Positions 41,083 through 50,260 of a stretch of 64,000 bases of DNA are shown piece by piece. Source of the DNA: Ruegeria sp. TM1040 (GTDB lineage: Bacteria; Pseudomonadota; Alphaproteobacteria; Rhodobacterales; Rhodobacteraceae); the NCBI RefSeq assembly GCF_000014065.1, contig NC_008044.1, positions 829,501 to 893,500 of the forward strand, given 5' to 3'. The notes under the pieces were generated by a model. The model did not search any database. It was not told the DNA's origin and saw only the letters and a list, made by a program, of their open reading frames with translations. Positions within the stretch are counted from its first letter, which is position 1. Every line of letters begins with the position of its first letter. The position numbers were made by a program, and so were the translations under genes.

Positions 41083-42263
41083 GTGTTTCGCTCCGGAAAA
41101 GATACGGTGAAAGTTGTTCCTTGGCCAAGCTTCGAGGAGACTTGAATATCCCCACCATGGTTTAGCGCCACGCGACGGCAAAGAGTTAAACCCAAACCCG
41201 CCCCAGCAACTTCATCTTCGCGGTGTAAACGTTTGAACATCTCGAAAACACGGTCTTGATGCCCCTCTGCTATGCCCAAGCCGTTATCGGCTACCGAAAA
41301 ACCAGTTTCATTCGTGTCAGCAGCGTGGAGTTTAGAAACAACCACAACCGGCGGACGCGAGGGATCGCGGTACTTGATGGCGTTCTCGATAAGGTTTTGT
41401 AATAATACCCTCAACTGGGTGGGGTTGCCTGACACATTGGGAAGGTTTTCGTCGATCGAAATTTTGGCACCTGTCTCGGCCACGAGCGATCCCAGCATAT
41501 CCCGAACACGCGTCCCGGTATCGTAAAGCGAAACGCTCTCCCACACAGGCTCCTCGCCAATTAACCGCGTGTAGTCCAGCATGTCATCAACAAGGCTGCG
41601 CATTCTATTCGCCGTTTCTTGCGCCGTATGCAGCAGCTCGCGCTGTTCTTCTGACATGCCACCATCGTCCGCAATAGCGATCTCTCGCAGGAGCATGTCC
41701 ATTGTATTAGTGGGGGACTTGAGATCATGGGAAATACTATACGCAAAGCTGCGCAGTTCTTCATTGGCAGCAGCAGTTTCCCTGCAGGCAGTGTTTGCTC
41801 TTTCCTCAGCAAGTTTGACCGCCGTCAGGTCATTGTGCGCGCCCAACATACGGATGGGTTTTCCTGTTTCGTCACGGATAGCAATGCCTCGACACCGGAC
41901 CCAAACCGTCGATCCATCGGCGTGACGATACCGCACAATCTGATCATAGGGGTGATTGGGATCTGCGCAGTGCTTTTCAAAATTCTTGAGAGCAACCTCG
42001 AGGTCTTCTTTGAAAATGATGTCCTGCCACTCTGACGGGTCGTGACGCTTTGTGGTGGGATCTATGCCAAATAGCGCCCACATCTCGGGGCTCATCCATT
42101 CTTTGTCAGGCTGCTTAAGATCCCAGTACCAAACCCCGTCAAGCGACCCTTGCTGAACAAAACGCCAAGCCTCCGCATCCTGTTGGAAGAGTGCATCAAG
42201 CTCTTCTTCTAGGTAGTGTTTTGCAGAGGTTGGCTTGGAAACTGCTTGTGCATTTTTTGTCAT
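41079..42263 (-). CDS. PAS-domain sensor histidine kinase
   Basis: A soluble 394-residue kinase without membrane segments. The PAS/PAC domain lies at residues 35-150 (GSLDGVWYWDLKQPDKEWMSPEMWALFGIDP...VRYRHADGSTVWVRCRGIAIRDETGKPIRMLGAHND). HisKA has His179 in FAYSISHDLKSP; the ATPase domain has N294 in LIENAIKY, DNGLGI (326-331) and GAGLGL (354-359). It should phosphorylate the coupled receiver. The PAS domain suggests a cytosolic cue such as redox state, light or a metabolite, which cannot be told from sequence. Confidence 0.93.
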   Translation of the reverse strand: MTKNAQAVSKPTSAKHYLEEELDALFQQDAEAWRFVQQGSLDGVWYWDLKQPDKEWMSPEMWALFGIDPTTKRHDPSEWQDIIFKEDLEVALKNFEKHCADPNHPYDQIVRYRHADGSTVWVRCRGIAIRDETGKPIRMLGAHNDLTAVKLAEERANTACRETAAANEELRSFAYSISHDLKSPTNTMDMLLREIAIADDGGMSEEQRELLHTAQETANRMRSLVDDMLDYTRLIGEEPVWESVSLYDTGTRVRDMLGSLVAETGAKISIDENLPNVSGNPTQLRVLLQNLIENAIKYRDPSRPPVVVVSKLHAADTNETGFSVADNGLGIAEGHQDRVFEMFKRLHREDEVAGAGLGLTLCRRVALNHGGDIQVSSKLGQGTTFTVSFPERNT

Positions 42264-42722
42264 TTTTTACCTGACCACCAAATAACCGTGTCACTGAAAC
42301 ATGCACAAAATTCCTATCTGCATCGTGTTAAGAATGCATAAATTATTTAGCTGCTCGACACGGCCGCAGGCCAATCAGCCGACCATTCTCTAGATGACAT
42401 TCTATACACATTTTGTCTCTCAAGACGCATTCACTGATCAACCATCGATTAGCCACTCCAGGCTCGTGCCTTCCGAGTGCAAGCGTTGCGATGGTGCGGC
42501 ACGGTGAAGGAAACGCGGGCCGGAGCCAACCTACGGTGTCGCCAAATTATCGAGTGGCCGTGGCGTGCTGGATACAGATGGTGTAGGTTCAACCGGTATG
42601 CCGCTACGGACTGGCGATTTATGCCTATGGCGCTGATACAACTTGCTCAATGTGGTGGCGCAAGAGCTAAACGCAGCCGAAGATCGTAAGTCGCGAAGCA
42701 AGGCCTGACAAGGGAGCTCCGC
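42264..42722. other. Gap upstream of the kinase gene, no gene seen
   Basis: 459 bases. The left part (to about 42420) is AT-rich and likely holds the leftward promoter of the kinase operon. The right part is GC-richer, with frames in poor codon composition on both strands. I see no convincing coding sequence, tRNA or strong terminator. Confidence 0.4.
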
Positions 42723-42869
42723 ATGTCGCTTGACCCGACAGATACGCGTTGCCGACCGCTGCCGGCGGAGAGTGTCGAGGCGGTCGCGCCTGATGAGGCC
42801 TTTCCCAAGGTGGCGCTGCGCCACGGCGTGGGATCTGCCGAACTAAGCGTAATCAAGCGCGGTGTATAA
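42723..42869 (+). CDS. Small unknown protein (48 aa)
   Basis: A 48-residue frame (MSLDPTDTRCRPLPAESVEAVAPDEAFPKVALRHGVG...) with GGGAG 6 bases before the ATG. It is followed 31 bases later by another small gene with an excellent ribosome site. It is not recognised. Confidence 0.45.
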   Translation: MSLDPTDTRCRPLPAESVEAVAPDEAFPKVALRHGVGSAELSVIKRGV

Positions 42870-42900
42870 ACGCCGCCTGAATACAGCTAAGGAGCGAGCG

Positions 42901-43095
42901 ATGGGGAAAGTTCACATCGATCACCGCGTGGTAATCAGAGACGCTAAGGATCGAATTGTCTCAGATGAGCACTTCGAGAGATTCGCGGTCGCCGAAGTCG
43001 TTTACCGGCGAACGGTCGCAAGCACCTCGCGAGATTTGGAGGTGACGCTCCAGCACGGCGCGCGCGTCGTCGTCCGCGCAAGTGGTCAGAATTGA
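42901..43095 (+). CDS. Small unknown protein (64 aa)
   Basis: A 64-residue beta-rich basic protein (MGKVHIDHRVVIRDAKDRIVSDEHFERFAVAEVVYRRTVASTSRDLEVTLQHGARVVVRASGQN). AAGGAG lies 6 bases upstream. It is the last gene before attR. The family is unknown; the strand pattern looks like a small single-domain protein. Confidence 0.55.
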   Translation: MGKVHIDHRVVIRDAKDRIVSDEHFERFAVAEVVYRRTVASTSRDLEVTLQHGARVVVRASGQN

Positions 43096-43117
43096 CATGG
43101 TAAGAAGGTCAGAGTAG

Positions 43118-43146
43118 GAGCGCTTCGTTACGCCAACGAAGCGCTC
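43118..43146. other. 12-bp perfect hairpin matching part of tRNA-Val
   Basis: GAGCGCTTCGTT (43118-43129), a 5-base loop and the exact complement (43135-43146). The left arm is identical to tRNA-Val bases 2550-2561, which overlap the left edge of the att core. It lies 111 bases from attR. No long T run follows, so it is not a clear terminator. Confidence 0.6.
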
Positions 43147-43257
43147 TTAGGTTCCGTGAACTTGCGTGAACCGGATTCCGTTTCGTATGTGGTGTAATTT
43201 TCCGAATAAAAAGCGCTCCTTGCGCGAGAATTCAATAGCTTGCGCGTGGGGCAGGTT

Positions 43258-43304
43258 GTTCACATCGAAGATGTCAGGAGTTCAAATCTCTTATCACCCA
43301 CCAT
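43258..43304. repeat. attR: attR core (47-bp direct repeat, copy 2)
   Basis: An exact copy of 2559-2605; it is the displaced 3' end of the original tRNA-Val gene. A 128-base gap follows to the end of the LysR gene and holds a short T run but no gene. Confidence 0.95.
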
Positions 43305-43432
43305 CCACTCCATCTTTTTTCGCAGATCAACTGCAGCAGGCCAGTGTGGGGCCTTGGGCTGTGAATTTGGTGGACGTTTTTGCATATCGCCTCCCTCGCG
43401 CAAGCCATTTTGGGCGCCGTGCTTCGGTCGCG

Positions 43433-44344
43433 TTAGGATGGCTCCGAGTCTCCTCGGCCAAAGGGGGCGAGATCAGCAGTGATCTTGATCAGATCCTGGA
43501 CAAGCGGATTGGGGAAACGTCGGCGCAACGTGACCGCGTAGAAGGTTTCTTTGATCTGCAAATGGTCCTTGGCCTCGTTCAGAAGCCCCGAGGTTAGTTC
43601 ATCCTTCACCACGATCGGTGCCACCAAGGAGAGCCCGATGTCCTCGCGGGCAAGCAGGCGCATCATCGCCATGTCATCGACCTCTGCGGCGATCTGAGGG
43701 CGCACCGACATACGGCTGGCCAGGGAATCAAAGGCCGTGCGCACGCTGTTGTCCATTGTCGGCACGATAAAGGGCTGTTCTGCCAAAAGATCGCGAAGCG
43801 ATTTGGTCGGATCCAGTCGGGCCGGGGTGCCGACGATACTGACATGTTGTTCCCCGATCTGATGGGTGTCGTAGCGCGTCAAACTGTCATTTGGCGGAGG
43901 TTTGTTCATCAGAACCATATCGAGATTGAGGGTCGAGAGCCCCTCTAGGAGCTCGGTTGGGCTGCCGGATCGCAGGATGATTTCCACGTCCTGCCGTGCC
44001 AGCATGGGGCGTAGGAACTCGATCTGGAAGTTGCGGGACAAGGTTGCCAGCGCGCCCACGCGCAGGGCCTTTCGCTCTTGGACAGCGCCGGTGAGCGTCG
44101 CCACAAGTTCTTGTCCTGTCGAGAAAATCGCATCCGCATGATCGAGCGTGATCCGACCGGCTTCAGTAAGATGCAACTGACGGCCGCGGCGTTCAAAGAG
44201 CGCGTGACCAAGGCGCTCCTCAAGGTTTTTGATCTGCACCGACAGCGCCGATTGCGACAGGTTCAATCGCTGCGCGGTGCGCGTGAGGTTGCCGTCATGG
44301 GCGACGGCCCAGAAATAACGCAAGTGATGATAGTTCAGGGGCAT
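43433..44344 (-). CDS. LysR-family regulator, NhaR-like, of the dab operon
   Basis: A 303-residue LysR regulator. The N-terminus MPLNYHHLRYFWAVAHDGNLTRTAQRLNLSQSALSVQIKNLEERLGHALFERRGRQLHLTEAG is the winged HTH with a strong NhaR flavour. The effector-binding domain follows (residues 90-295). It is divergent from dabB across 111 bases, so it most likely controls dabBA. NhaR relatives sense sodium or pH, which would suit a cation-driven transporter; that link is inference. Confidence 0.88.
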   Translation of the reverse strand: MPLNYHHLRYFWAVAHDGNLTRTAQRLNLSQSALSVQIKNLEERLGHALFERRGRQLHLTEAGRITLDHADAIFSTGQELVATLTGAVQERKALRVGALATLSRNFQIEFLRPMLARQDVEIILRSGSPTELLEGLSTLNLDMVLMNKPPPNDSLTRYDTHQIGEQHVSIVGTPARLDPTKSLRDLLAEQPFIVPTMDNSVRTAFDSLASRMSVRPQIAAEVDDMAMMRLLAREDIGLSLVAPIVVKDELTSGLLNEAKDHLQIKETFYAVTLRRRFPNPLVQDLIKITADLAPFGRGDSEPS

Positions 44345-44455
44345 GCGTTCTATTTAAGCGAACGAAAGCATCCAAACAATGAATTTTTATGGTCACGAGT
44401 TTTGACCTAGTTGATCTCCTCAGGTCGTTGACCCGAAATTCTAAGGAGTGAGATC
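44345..44455. promoter_or_regulatory. Divergent LysR-dabB intergenic control region
   Basis: 111 bases with an AT-rich centre (AATGAATTTTTATGG near 44380) suitable for LysR binding and overlapping promoters. A repeated TTGACC occurs near 44402 and 44428. AAGGAG precedes dabB by 9 bases. Exact promoter boxes are not certain. Confidence 0.5.
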
Positions 44456-46006
44456 ATGTCCTATCTCTTCGTGCCCCTCTTCAGCCCGCTGGTTCTGCTG
44501 GCCGCTGCCGTTTATGCGGCGCGCAATCCGGGCAAGCGACCGGGACGGGTGCCGCTTGTGGCAGAATTGTCCGCGCTGGCGGCCTTTGGCGGCGCGCTGC
44601 TGTCCTCAGCGCTGCTGGCGATGGAAGGCCCCGGCACCTCCGCGCTCGTGGGGGCACTTGGCATCGGGATCTCGGTGCGGCTGGATGTGGTGAGCGTTGT
44701 GATGCTGGTACTGGTGAGCTTTATCGGCTGGATCGTCCTGCGCTATGCGCGCACCTATATGGACGGTGAAGAGCGGCAGGGGGCCTTCACCGCATGGATG
44801 GCCGCGACTCTGGCGACGGTACTGCTGTTGGTGATGGCAGGCAATCTGGTACAGGTCTTTGCAGCCTGGGTGATGACCGGCCTCCTTCTGAACCAACTGC
44901 TGCTGCATTATCCCGAACGCGCCACGGCGCAGCGGGCGGCGCGCAAGAAGGCCTTTGTGGCCCGGCTGAGCGAAGTCGCCCTGGCAGTGTCATTTGTGCT
45001 CTTGGTTGTCGCGACCGGAACCACCGACATCGCGACCATTCTGGAAAGCGCGACGGCCACATGGCTGACCATGAGCGCGGCCCTGTTCCTGGCGATCGCT
45101 GCTGTTCTCGCATCGGCGCAGTTCCCGATGCACGGCTGGCTCACAGAGGTGATGGAAGCGCCCACACCGGTCTCGGCGCTCCTGCATGCCGGGGTGATCA
45201 ACGCTGGAGGTTTTCTTCTGATCCGCTTTGCTGACGTGATGCTTCTGGCCCCGGGGGTGATGGCGCTCTTGGTGATGCTGGGCGGGTTCACGGCGCTCTT
45301 TGGCGGACTTGTGATGCTCACCCAGCCCGCAGTCAAAACCTCGCTGGCGTGGTCCACCATTGCGCAGATGGCGTTCATGATGATGCAGTGTGGCCTTGCG
45401 CTCTTCCCGCTGGCGCTGCTGCATATCGTGGCCCATTCGCTCTACAAGGCGCATGCCTTCCTGCGCTCGGGAGAAGCGGTGCGCAATGTCGCCAAGATCC
45501 GCCGGCCCGGCCCGGTCGCGGTGCCAAGCCTGCGCAATGTGGCCCAGGCCTTTCTGAGCGCCATTGCGATCTACGCGCTGGTCGGGCTTGGTCTTGGCTT
45601 TGACGGGAAATCGGCGCAGGCCATCGCGCTGGGTGTGATCTTGATCTTTGGTGTGGCCTATCTTCTGGCGCAGGGCTTTGCTGACGAAGCACCGCGCGCC
45701 CTGATGCGTCGCACCGTGGTCTATGCGCTGGCCACATCGCTGAGCTACTTCGCACTGCAGGTGATCGCCGTGTCGCTGACCAAGGGCACCTTGCCCGCAA
45801 CCCCTGCACCTGGACCGCTGGAATGGGCACTGCTGGTGCTGGCTCTCCTAAGCTTCGGCCTGGTGGCGATTGCACAATCGACCTTCCCCCTCTGGGCCAC
45901 GCATCCAGCCGCGGCAGGTCTGCGGGTCCATCTGACCAACGGGCTTTATGCCAATGCGATCTTTGACAAGCTGCTGGACGGTTGGTCCAAGCGCGCTGCA
46001 ACCTGA
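44456..46006 (+). CDS. dabB: DabB, proton-conducting membrane subunit of inorganic carbon transporter
   Basis: A 516-residue membrane protein related to complex I antiporter subunit NuoL. About 13 hydrophobic helices are visible, with conserved motifs [38 protein letters not shown] and [46 protein letters not shown]. With DabA it couples cation flow to CO2 hydration and bicarbonate accumulation in the cytosol. It lies 14 bases before dabA and no other complex I subunit is present, which supports the Dab assignment over respiratory complex I. Confidence 0.92.
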   Translation: MSYLFVPLFSPLVLLAAAVYAARNPGKRPGRVPLVAELSALAAFGGALLSSALLAMEGPGTSALVGALGIGISVRLDVVSVVMLVLVSFIGWIVLRYARTYMDGEERQGAFTAWMAATLATVLLLVMAGNLVQVFAAWVMTGLLLNQLLLHYPERATAQRAARKKAFVARLSEVALAVSFVLLVVATGTTDIATILESATATWLTMSAALFLAIAAVLASAQFPMHGWLTEVMEAPTPVSALLHAGVINAGGFLLIRFADVMLLAPGVMALLVMLGGFTALFGGLVMLTQPAVKTSLAWSTIAQMAFMMMQCGLALFPLALLHIVAHSLYKAHAFLRSGEAVRNVAKIRRPGPVAVPSLRNVAQAFLSAIAIYALVGLGLGFDGKSAQAIALGVILIFGVAYLLAQGFADEAPRALMRRTVVYALATSLSYFALQVIAVSLTKGTLPATPAPGPLEWALLVLALLSFGLVAIAQSTFPLWATHPAAAGLRVHLTNGLYANAIFDKLLDGWSKRAAT

Positions 46007-46020
46007 AAGGACACGAGACA

Positions 46021-48438
46021 ATGTTTGCGAAACTAGAAACATATCCCGCCGCGTTGCTCGAACTGGTTGCAACCGCGAATGACGCAGCCAAGGCCATCCC
46101 GCCCCTGTTCCCGCTGTCCTCGAGCGTGGCGGTCAACCCCTTCCTTGGCCAAACCGAGGAGCCGCTCGCGGTGACAGCGGCACGGCTGGCGCGGGTCGGA
46201 GGCACCAAGATCATGCCGGAGCGGGCGCATTGGGCGGCCAAGCTTGAGGCAGGCGACATCACTGAGACCGACCTGACCGAGGCCCTCGCAGCACTGAAGG
46301 GGCGGTTCAACTGCCCCAGCCTTGACGACGTCAAAGCCGCCTTGACGGTTCCATCGCCCACTCCACAAGCCTTGCCGACCGTCGCAGAGCTTGCGGCGGA
46401 TGTGTCGGGACTGGATTGGCCTGCCCTGATCGAGGATCGGATCAGCGCATGGGCCGCAGGGCATTTTGACGAGGGGCAGGCGCTCTGGCAGCAGGCCAAG
46501 ACCGGCGGCACTTTCAGCGCATGGCGCGATTTTGCAGCGCGCGATCTCACGCCGGAAATTCAAGGTCTGAGCGGCTTCTGCGCCTTTGTGGCGGCTACCA
46601 ACCGCTCGCATTGGCGGGCGATCGGACGGGCGTCTGAGCGGCTGAACCTCGGCACCGAAGCCGCGTCGACCGCCTTTCACCGCTGGCTGATGACGCTGGG
46701 TGGCTGGGCTCAATATGGTCGCTACCTTCTGTGGCAGGACGAGCTGAACGGCGCGCAGAACAGCACCGTAACCGAGCTTCTGGCCATTCGGATGGTCTTT
46801 GATGAGGCGCTCTTTGCGCTTTATGAAGACCAGATTTCCGCACGTTGGGCAGAAGTGGTCGCGGCGCATCAAACGCCGGTGACGCCGACGCCGGATCTGG
46901 TCATTGATGCGATCTGGCAGGACGCGGCAGAGCGGGCCGAACAGAGACGGCTTGCCGAGACACTGCAGTCGGGGGCAGTGCAACCGGTAGAGGGACGCGC
47001 CGAGGTACAGGCGGCCTTTTGTATCGACGTGCGCTCCGAGGTGTTCCGTCGGGCGCTCGAGGCTCAGGATCGGCAGATCGAAACCCTCGGGTTTGCCGGA
47101 TTCTTTGGTCTCGCGAGCGCGCACAAGGCGGCGGGCTCTGATGTGGTCGAGACGCGCGGCCCTGTGTTGCTGCAGGCGGGCGTTTCCTCACAGGCGAAGG
47201 AGGCCGAAGAGCTTGATCTTGACCGGCGCTACAGTGCGCGGGCCAAGCGGGCCTGGGGCCGGTTCAAGTTGGCCGCGGTGTCCTCCTTTGCCTTTGTCGA
47301 AGCAAGCGGGCCGCTCTATGCAGGTGAACTGATCCGGGACTCGTTGCTCTTGGGCGGAAAAACCAAGGCGGAGCCTGCGCCTGCGCTTGACCCATCGATC
47401 AGCCTTGCGACCCGCATTCAGATGGCAAAAACGGTGCTGACAGCGATGTCGCTCACCAGCGATTTTGCAAAGCTTGTGGTTCTCGCGGGCCATGGTGCCG
47501 ATGTGACCAACAGCCCGCATGAAAGCGCGCTTCAATGTGGGGCCTGCGGTGGACATGCCGGGGACGTGAACGCGCGTCTTCTGGCGGCGCTCCTGAACGA
47601 CCGGGACGTGCAGAAAGGCCTGCGTGATCAGGGGATCGAAATCCCCTCTGACACGGTGTTCCTACCTGCGCTGCATCACACCACAACCGATGAGGTCACG
47701 CTCTACGAGCAGGATCTGTCCTCCTATGCGCTGCAGATCTCCGAGGCGACACGGGGAAAGCTTAAGGGGTGGCTGACCGAGGCCGGACGTCTGGCACGGG
47801 CTGAGCGCGCCCAGCGGTTGCCCCGGGCCTCGAGCGAAGCATCGGTCCACATGCGGGCCCGCGATTGGGCCGAGACCCGGCCGGAATGGGGCCTTGCGGG
47901 CTGTCGCGCCTTTGTGGCGGCCCCCCGTGCACGCACCAGCGGCGCCGATCTTGGCGGGCAGGCGTTCCTGCACAACTACGTCTGGCAGCGCGATGAGGGC
48001 TTCGGCGTGCTGGAACTGATCCTTACGGCTCCGGTGGTGGTCGCAAGCTGGATCAGCCTGCAATACTATGGCTCTACCGTAGCGCCTGCGCAGTTTGGTG
48101 GCGGCAACAAGCTGTTGCACAACGTCGTCGGAGGCATCGGCGTGCTTGAGGGCAACACCGGTGCACCCCGCGCGGGCCTGCCGTGGCAGTCGGTGCATGA
48201 CGGTGACAAGGTGCAGCATGATCCGCTGCGGCTCTCGGTCGTGATCGAGGCGCCACGCGAAGCGATGTCAGAGATCCTCTCGCGGCACCCCGGCGTGCGG
48301 GCACTCTTTGACAATGGCTGGCTACATCTCATTGCGATGGATGACGAGGGCAAGCTGGCCTGGCGCTATCGCGGAGATCTGAAATGGTCGCGCTTTGATG
48401 CCCCACAGTCCACGCCGAGCGCCTTGGCGGCCGAGTAA
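46021..48438 (+). CDS. dabA: DabA, carbonic anhydrase-like subunit (DUF2309)
   Basis: An 805-residue protein of the DUF2309/UPF0753 family. Zinc ligands expected from characterised DabA are present: Cys334 and Asp336 in [12 protein letters not shown], His491 in [17 protein letters not shown] and Cys506 in QCGACGGH. DabA is a beta-carbonic-anhydrase-like protein that hydrates CO2 in one direction when energised by DabB. The start MFAKLETYP is chosen, with AAGGA upstream. No Rubisco genes are in the window, so it may supply bicarbonate for anaplerotic carboxylases in a heterotroph. Confidence 0.95.
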   Translation: MFAKLETYPAALLELVATANDAAKAIPPLFPLSSSVAVNPFLGQTEEPLAVTAARLARVGGTKIMPERAHWAAKLEAGDITETDLTEALAALKGRFNCPSLDDVKAALTVPSPTPQALPTVAELAADVSGLDWPALIEDRISAWAAGHFDEGQALWQQAKTGGTFSAWRDFAARDLTPEIQGLSGFCAFVAATNRSHWRAIGRASERLNLGTEAASTAFHRWLMTLGGWAQYGRYLLWQDELNGAQNSTVTELLAIRMVFDEALFALYEDQISARWAEVVAAHQTPVTPTPDLVIDAIWQDAAERAEQRRLAETLQSGAVQPVEGRAEVQAAFCIDVRSEVFRRALEAQDRQIETLGFAGFFGLASAHKAAGSDVVETRGPVLLQAGVSSQAKEAEELDLDRRYSARAKRAWGRFKLAAVSSFAFVEASGPLYAGELIRDSLLLGGKTKAEPAPALDPSISLATRIQMAKTVLTAMSLTSDFAKLVVLAGHGADVTNSPHESALQCGACGGHAGDVNARLLAALLNDRDVQKGLRDQGIEIPSDTVFLPALHHTTTDEVTLYEQDLSSYALQISEATRGKLKGWLTEAGRLARAERAQRLPRASSEASVHMRARDWAETRPEWGLAGCRAFVAAPRARTSGADLGGQAFLHNYVWQRDEGFGVLELILTAPVVVASWISLQYYGSTVAPAQFGGGNKLLHNVVGGIGVLEGNTGAPRAGLPWQSVHDGDKVQHDPLRLSVVIEAPREAMSEILSRHPGVRALFDNGWLHLIAMDDEGKLAWRYRGDLKWSRFDAPQSTPSALAAE

Positions 48439-48457
48439 CTCATTGGAAGTGATAGGT

Positions 48458-48494
48458 AAAAGCCCCGAACGTCGCTCTGACGCTCGGGGCTTTT
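48458..48494. terminator. Bidirectional terminator between dabA and amidohydrolase
   Basis: 11-bp arms AAAAGCCCCGA / TCGGGGCTTTT enclose 15 bases. The symmetric A- and T-runs serve both convergent genes. Confidence 0.9.
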
Positions 48495-48515
48495 CTTACC
48501 TGTTTGCGGGGGTAA

Positions 48516-50183
48516 TCAAGCCTCCCAGGTCAGGCGACCGCCACAGATCGTAAAGGCTGCGCGGGACTGATCGAGCAACTGGGGATCCATGGCTTCAAGG
48601 TTGTGATCCATCACCACGATGTCTGCCATCATACCCGGTTTCAACATGCCCTTGCGGGCCTCATTGAATTCCACCCATGCGTTCTCGACCGTGTAGCTGG
48701 CGAGCGTATCCATCAGGCTCTGTGATTGATCTCGCCACGGGGCACCGAGCGAATGCGGCGCAACCGCGCCCTTGATCGTGGGCATCACGTCGACGGGGAT
48801 TACGGGCCAGTCGGTCGAGAAAATGACCTTTGCGCCGCTGTTGCGGATGTCCTGCCATGCGTATGCGAGCGGGATCTGGTCCGGGTGCAGCATTGCCCCC
48901 ACGCCCGATGGAGGGAAATAGCCTCCAAAGGGTGCATGCCCCGGTTGGATCGAGGCGACGACGCCCAGGGCCTTGAAACGGGGCAGATCGTCGGGGTGCA
49001 GCACTTCGATGTGTTCGATCCGGTGGCGACTGTCACGTTGGCCATTGCTGCGCTGGGCAGCCTCATAGCCATCGAGTGTGCGGCGCACGGCCAGATCGCC
49101 AATCGCATGAGTGGCAATCTGCAGCCCCAAGGCGTCGGCGCGGATGCAGGCTTCGTTGAAGTGCTCCGGCTCAAACACCGCGTCGCCGATATGATCGGTG
49201 CCGGGGTAGGGGCGCAGCATCAGGGCGGTGCCGCTCTCAACAACGCCATCCATGAACATCTTTACCCGATTGCACCAGACCATATCGCTGTTGAAGCGTT
49301 GGCGCATGTCTTGCGCTTCGGAAAACCGGTCGAGCGGATCTGGGCTCTTGTAGTGAAAAGGTACTTCGGTACGGCATAAGAGCGTGCCGTCCCGCTCCAT
49401 CTCGGAGAGCAGTTCGAGCTGATAGAAATTGCCATCCATATTGTGCAACCCGGTGATGCCGTGGCTGGCGCAGTGTTTGAGGCCACGTTCCAAAGCTGCC
49501 TTGTCTAGCGCGCGTTCGGCGGGCGTGGCTGCTGGTACCGGGTCGGCCCCCGTTACCAGCCCCATCATGTCCCGACCTGCGTGGCGGGTCATGCGCAGCA
49601 CCGGCGCATAGGCGGAAGGCTCCTGCAGTTCGCCCGTCGCGCGGCCATCGGTGCCCATCACCACTTGCGCCCCCGCTTCGACCTCTGCACCATGAAGAAG
49701 CCCTGCGGCCTCCAGCGCGGCGGTATTGGCCCAGACCGTGTGATGATCGGGCGCATACATGGCAAAGGGACGATCGGGCAAAACGCGATCCAGCGCCTGA
49801 CGGGTGGTTTTGATACCTTCACCCAGAATGGCGTAATCGGCCTGAACCGCAAAGACGAGCCGATCTTCGGTGTTCTTGGCGGCCCATTCGCGCACGACCT
49901 CGGTCAGTTCTGTCTCCCCCTGAACACCCGTGAGATCCAGGCACGCGAGTTCGACTGAGCCGCCAAAGAGATGCACATGGCTGTCGATAAATCCCGGCAA
50001 CACGGTGCTCCCGGCGGCGTCAATCACGCGAGTGGAGGGCGCGGAAAGAGCGCGGATTTCGGCGGTGGTGCCCACCGCAGAGATCAGCCCGTCGGTGATG
50101 GCGAGCGCCTCGGCAAAGGGGCTTTTGGGGTCAAAGGTGATCAGGCGACCGTTCAGGATCACGGTCTGAGGAGGGATGGTCAT
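48516..50183 (-). CDS. YtcJ-like metal-dependent amidohydrolase
   Basis: A 555-residue amidohydrolase 3 family enzyme. Metal ligands appear as DSHVHLFG (H-x-H), ATHAIGD and RIEHIEV (His), and FSTDWPV (Asp). The beta-sandwich segments flank the TIM barrel (VILNGRLITFDP at the start, GMMADIVVMDHN at the end). The family hydrolyses C-N bonds of amides or ureas; the substrate is not known. It lies 77 bases downstream of the polyamine-type transporter on the same strand, so it may act on an imported amine or amide. GTG 50186 is an alternative start. Confidence 0.88.
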   Translation of the reverse strand: MTIPPQTVILNGRLITFDPKSPFAEALAITDGLISAVGTTAEIRALSAPSTRVIDAAGSTVLPGFIDSHVHLFGGSVELACLDLTGVQGETELTEVVREWAAKNTEDRLVFAVQADYAILGEGIKTTRQALDRVLPDRPFAMYAPDHHTVWANTAALEAAGLLHGAEVEAGAQVVMGTDGRATGELQEPSAYAPVLRMTRHAGRDMMGLVTGADPVPAATPAERALDKAALERGLKHCASHGITGLHNMDGNFYQLELLSEMERDGTLLCRTEVPFHYKSPDPLDRFSEAQDMRQRFNSDMVWCNRVKMFMDGVVESGTALMLRPYPGTDHIGDAVFEPEHFNEACIRADALGLQIATHAIGDLAVRRTLDGYEAAQRSNGQRDSRHRIEHIEVLHPDDLPRFKALGVVASIQPGHAPFGGYFPPSGVGAMLHPDQIPLAYAWQDIRNSGAKVIFSTDWPVIPVDVMPTIKGAVAPHSLGAPWRDQSQSLMDTLASYTVENAWVEFNEARKGMLKPGMMADIVVMDHNLEAMDPQLLDQSRAAFTICGGRLTWEA

Positions 50184-50260
50184 CACGCGGAGTCCAGTTT
50201 TGGGGTGGGGGCGCGCCCCGATTTGGCGCGCCCCGGGGCTGTTACGCCCCTTCTGCGGGG

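Larger units (their letters stand above)
2559..43304. mobile_element. Complete temperate siphovirus-like prophage (about 40.7 kb)
   Basis: The element is bounded by the 47-bp att repeats. It contains integrase, recombination, repressor/cro, replication, packaging, head, tail and lysis genes in canonical lambdoid order. No structural gene is visibly broken, so it may be inducible. Accessory cargo is present in at least three places: behind the repressor, between tail chaperone and tape measure, and next to attR. Confidence 0.95.

Noticed and set aside
43258-43304. A second tRNA-Val gene
   Set aside because: Only the 3' 47 bases match; the acceptor 5' arm and D-arm are missing, so this is the attR remnant.
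44456-46006. Respiratory complex I subunit NuoL
   Set aside because: No other nuo or mrp genes are adjacent, length is short for NuoL, and dabA follows 14 bases later.
46033-47124. 363-codon minus-strand frame inside dabA
   Set aside because: DabA zinc-site motifs prove the plus strand; the antisense product is low-complexity and Arg/His-rich.
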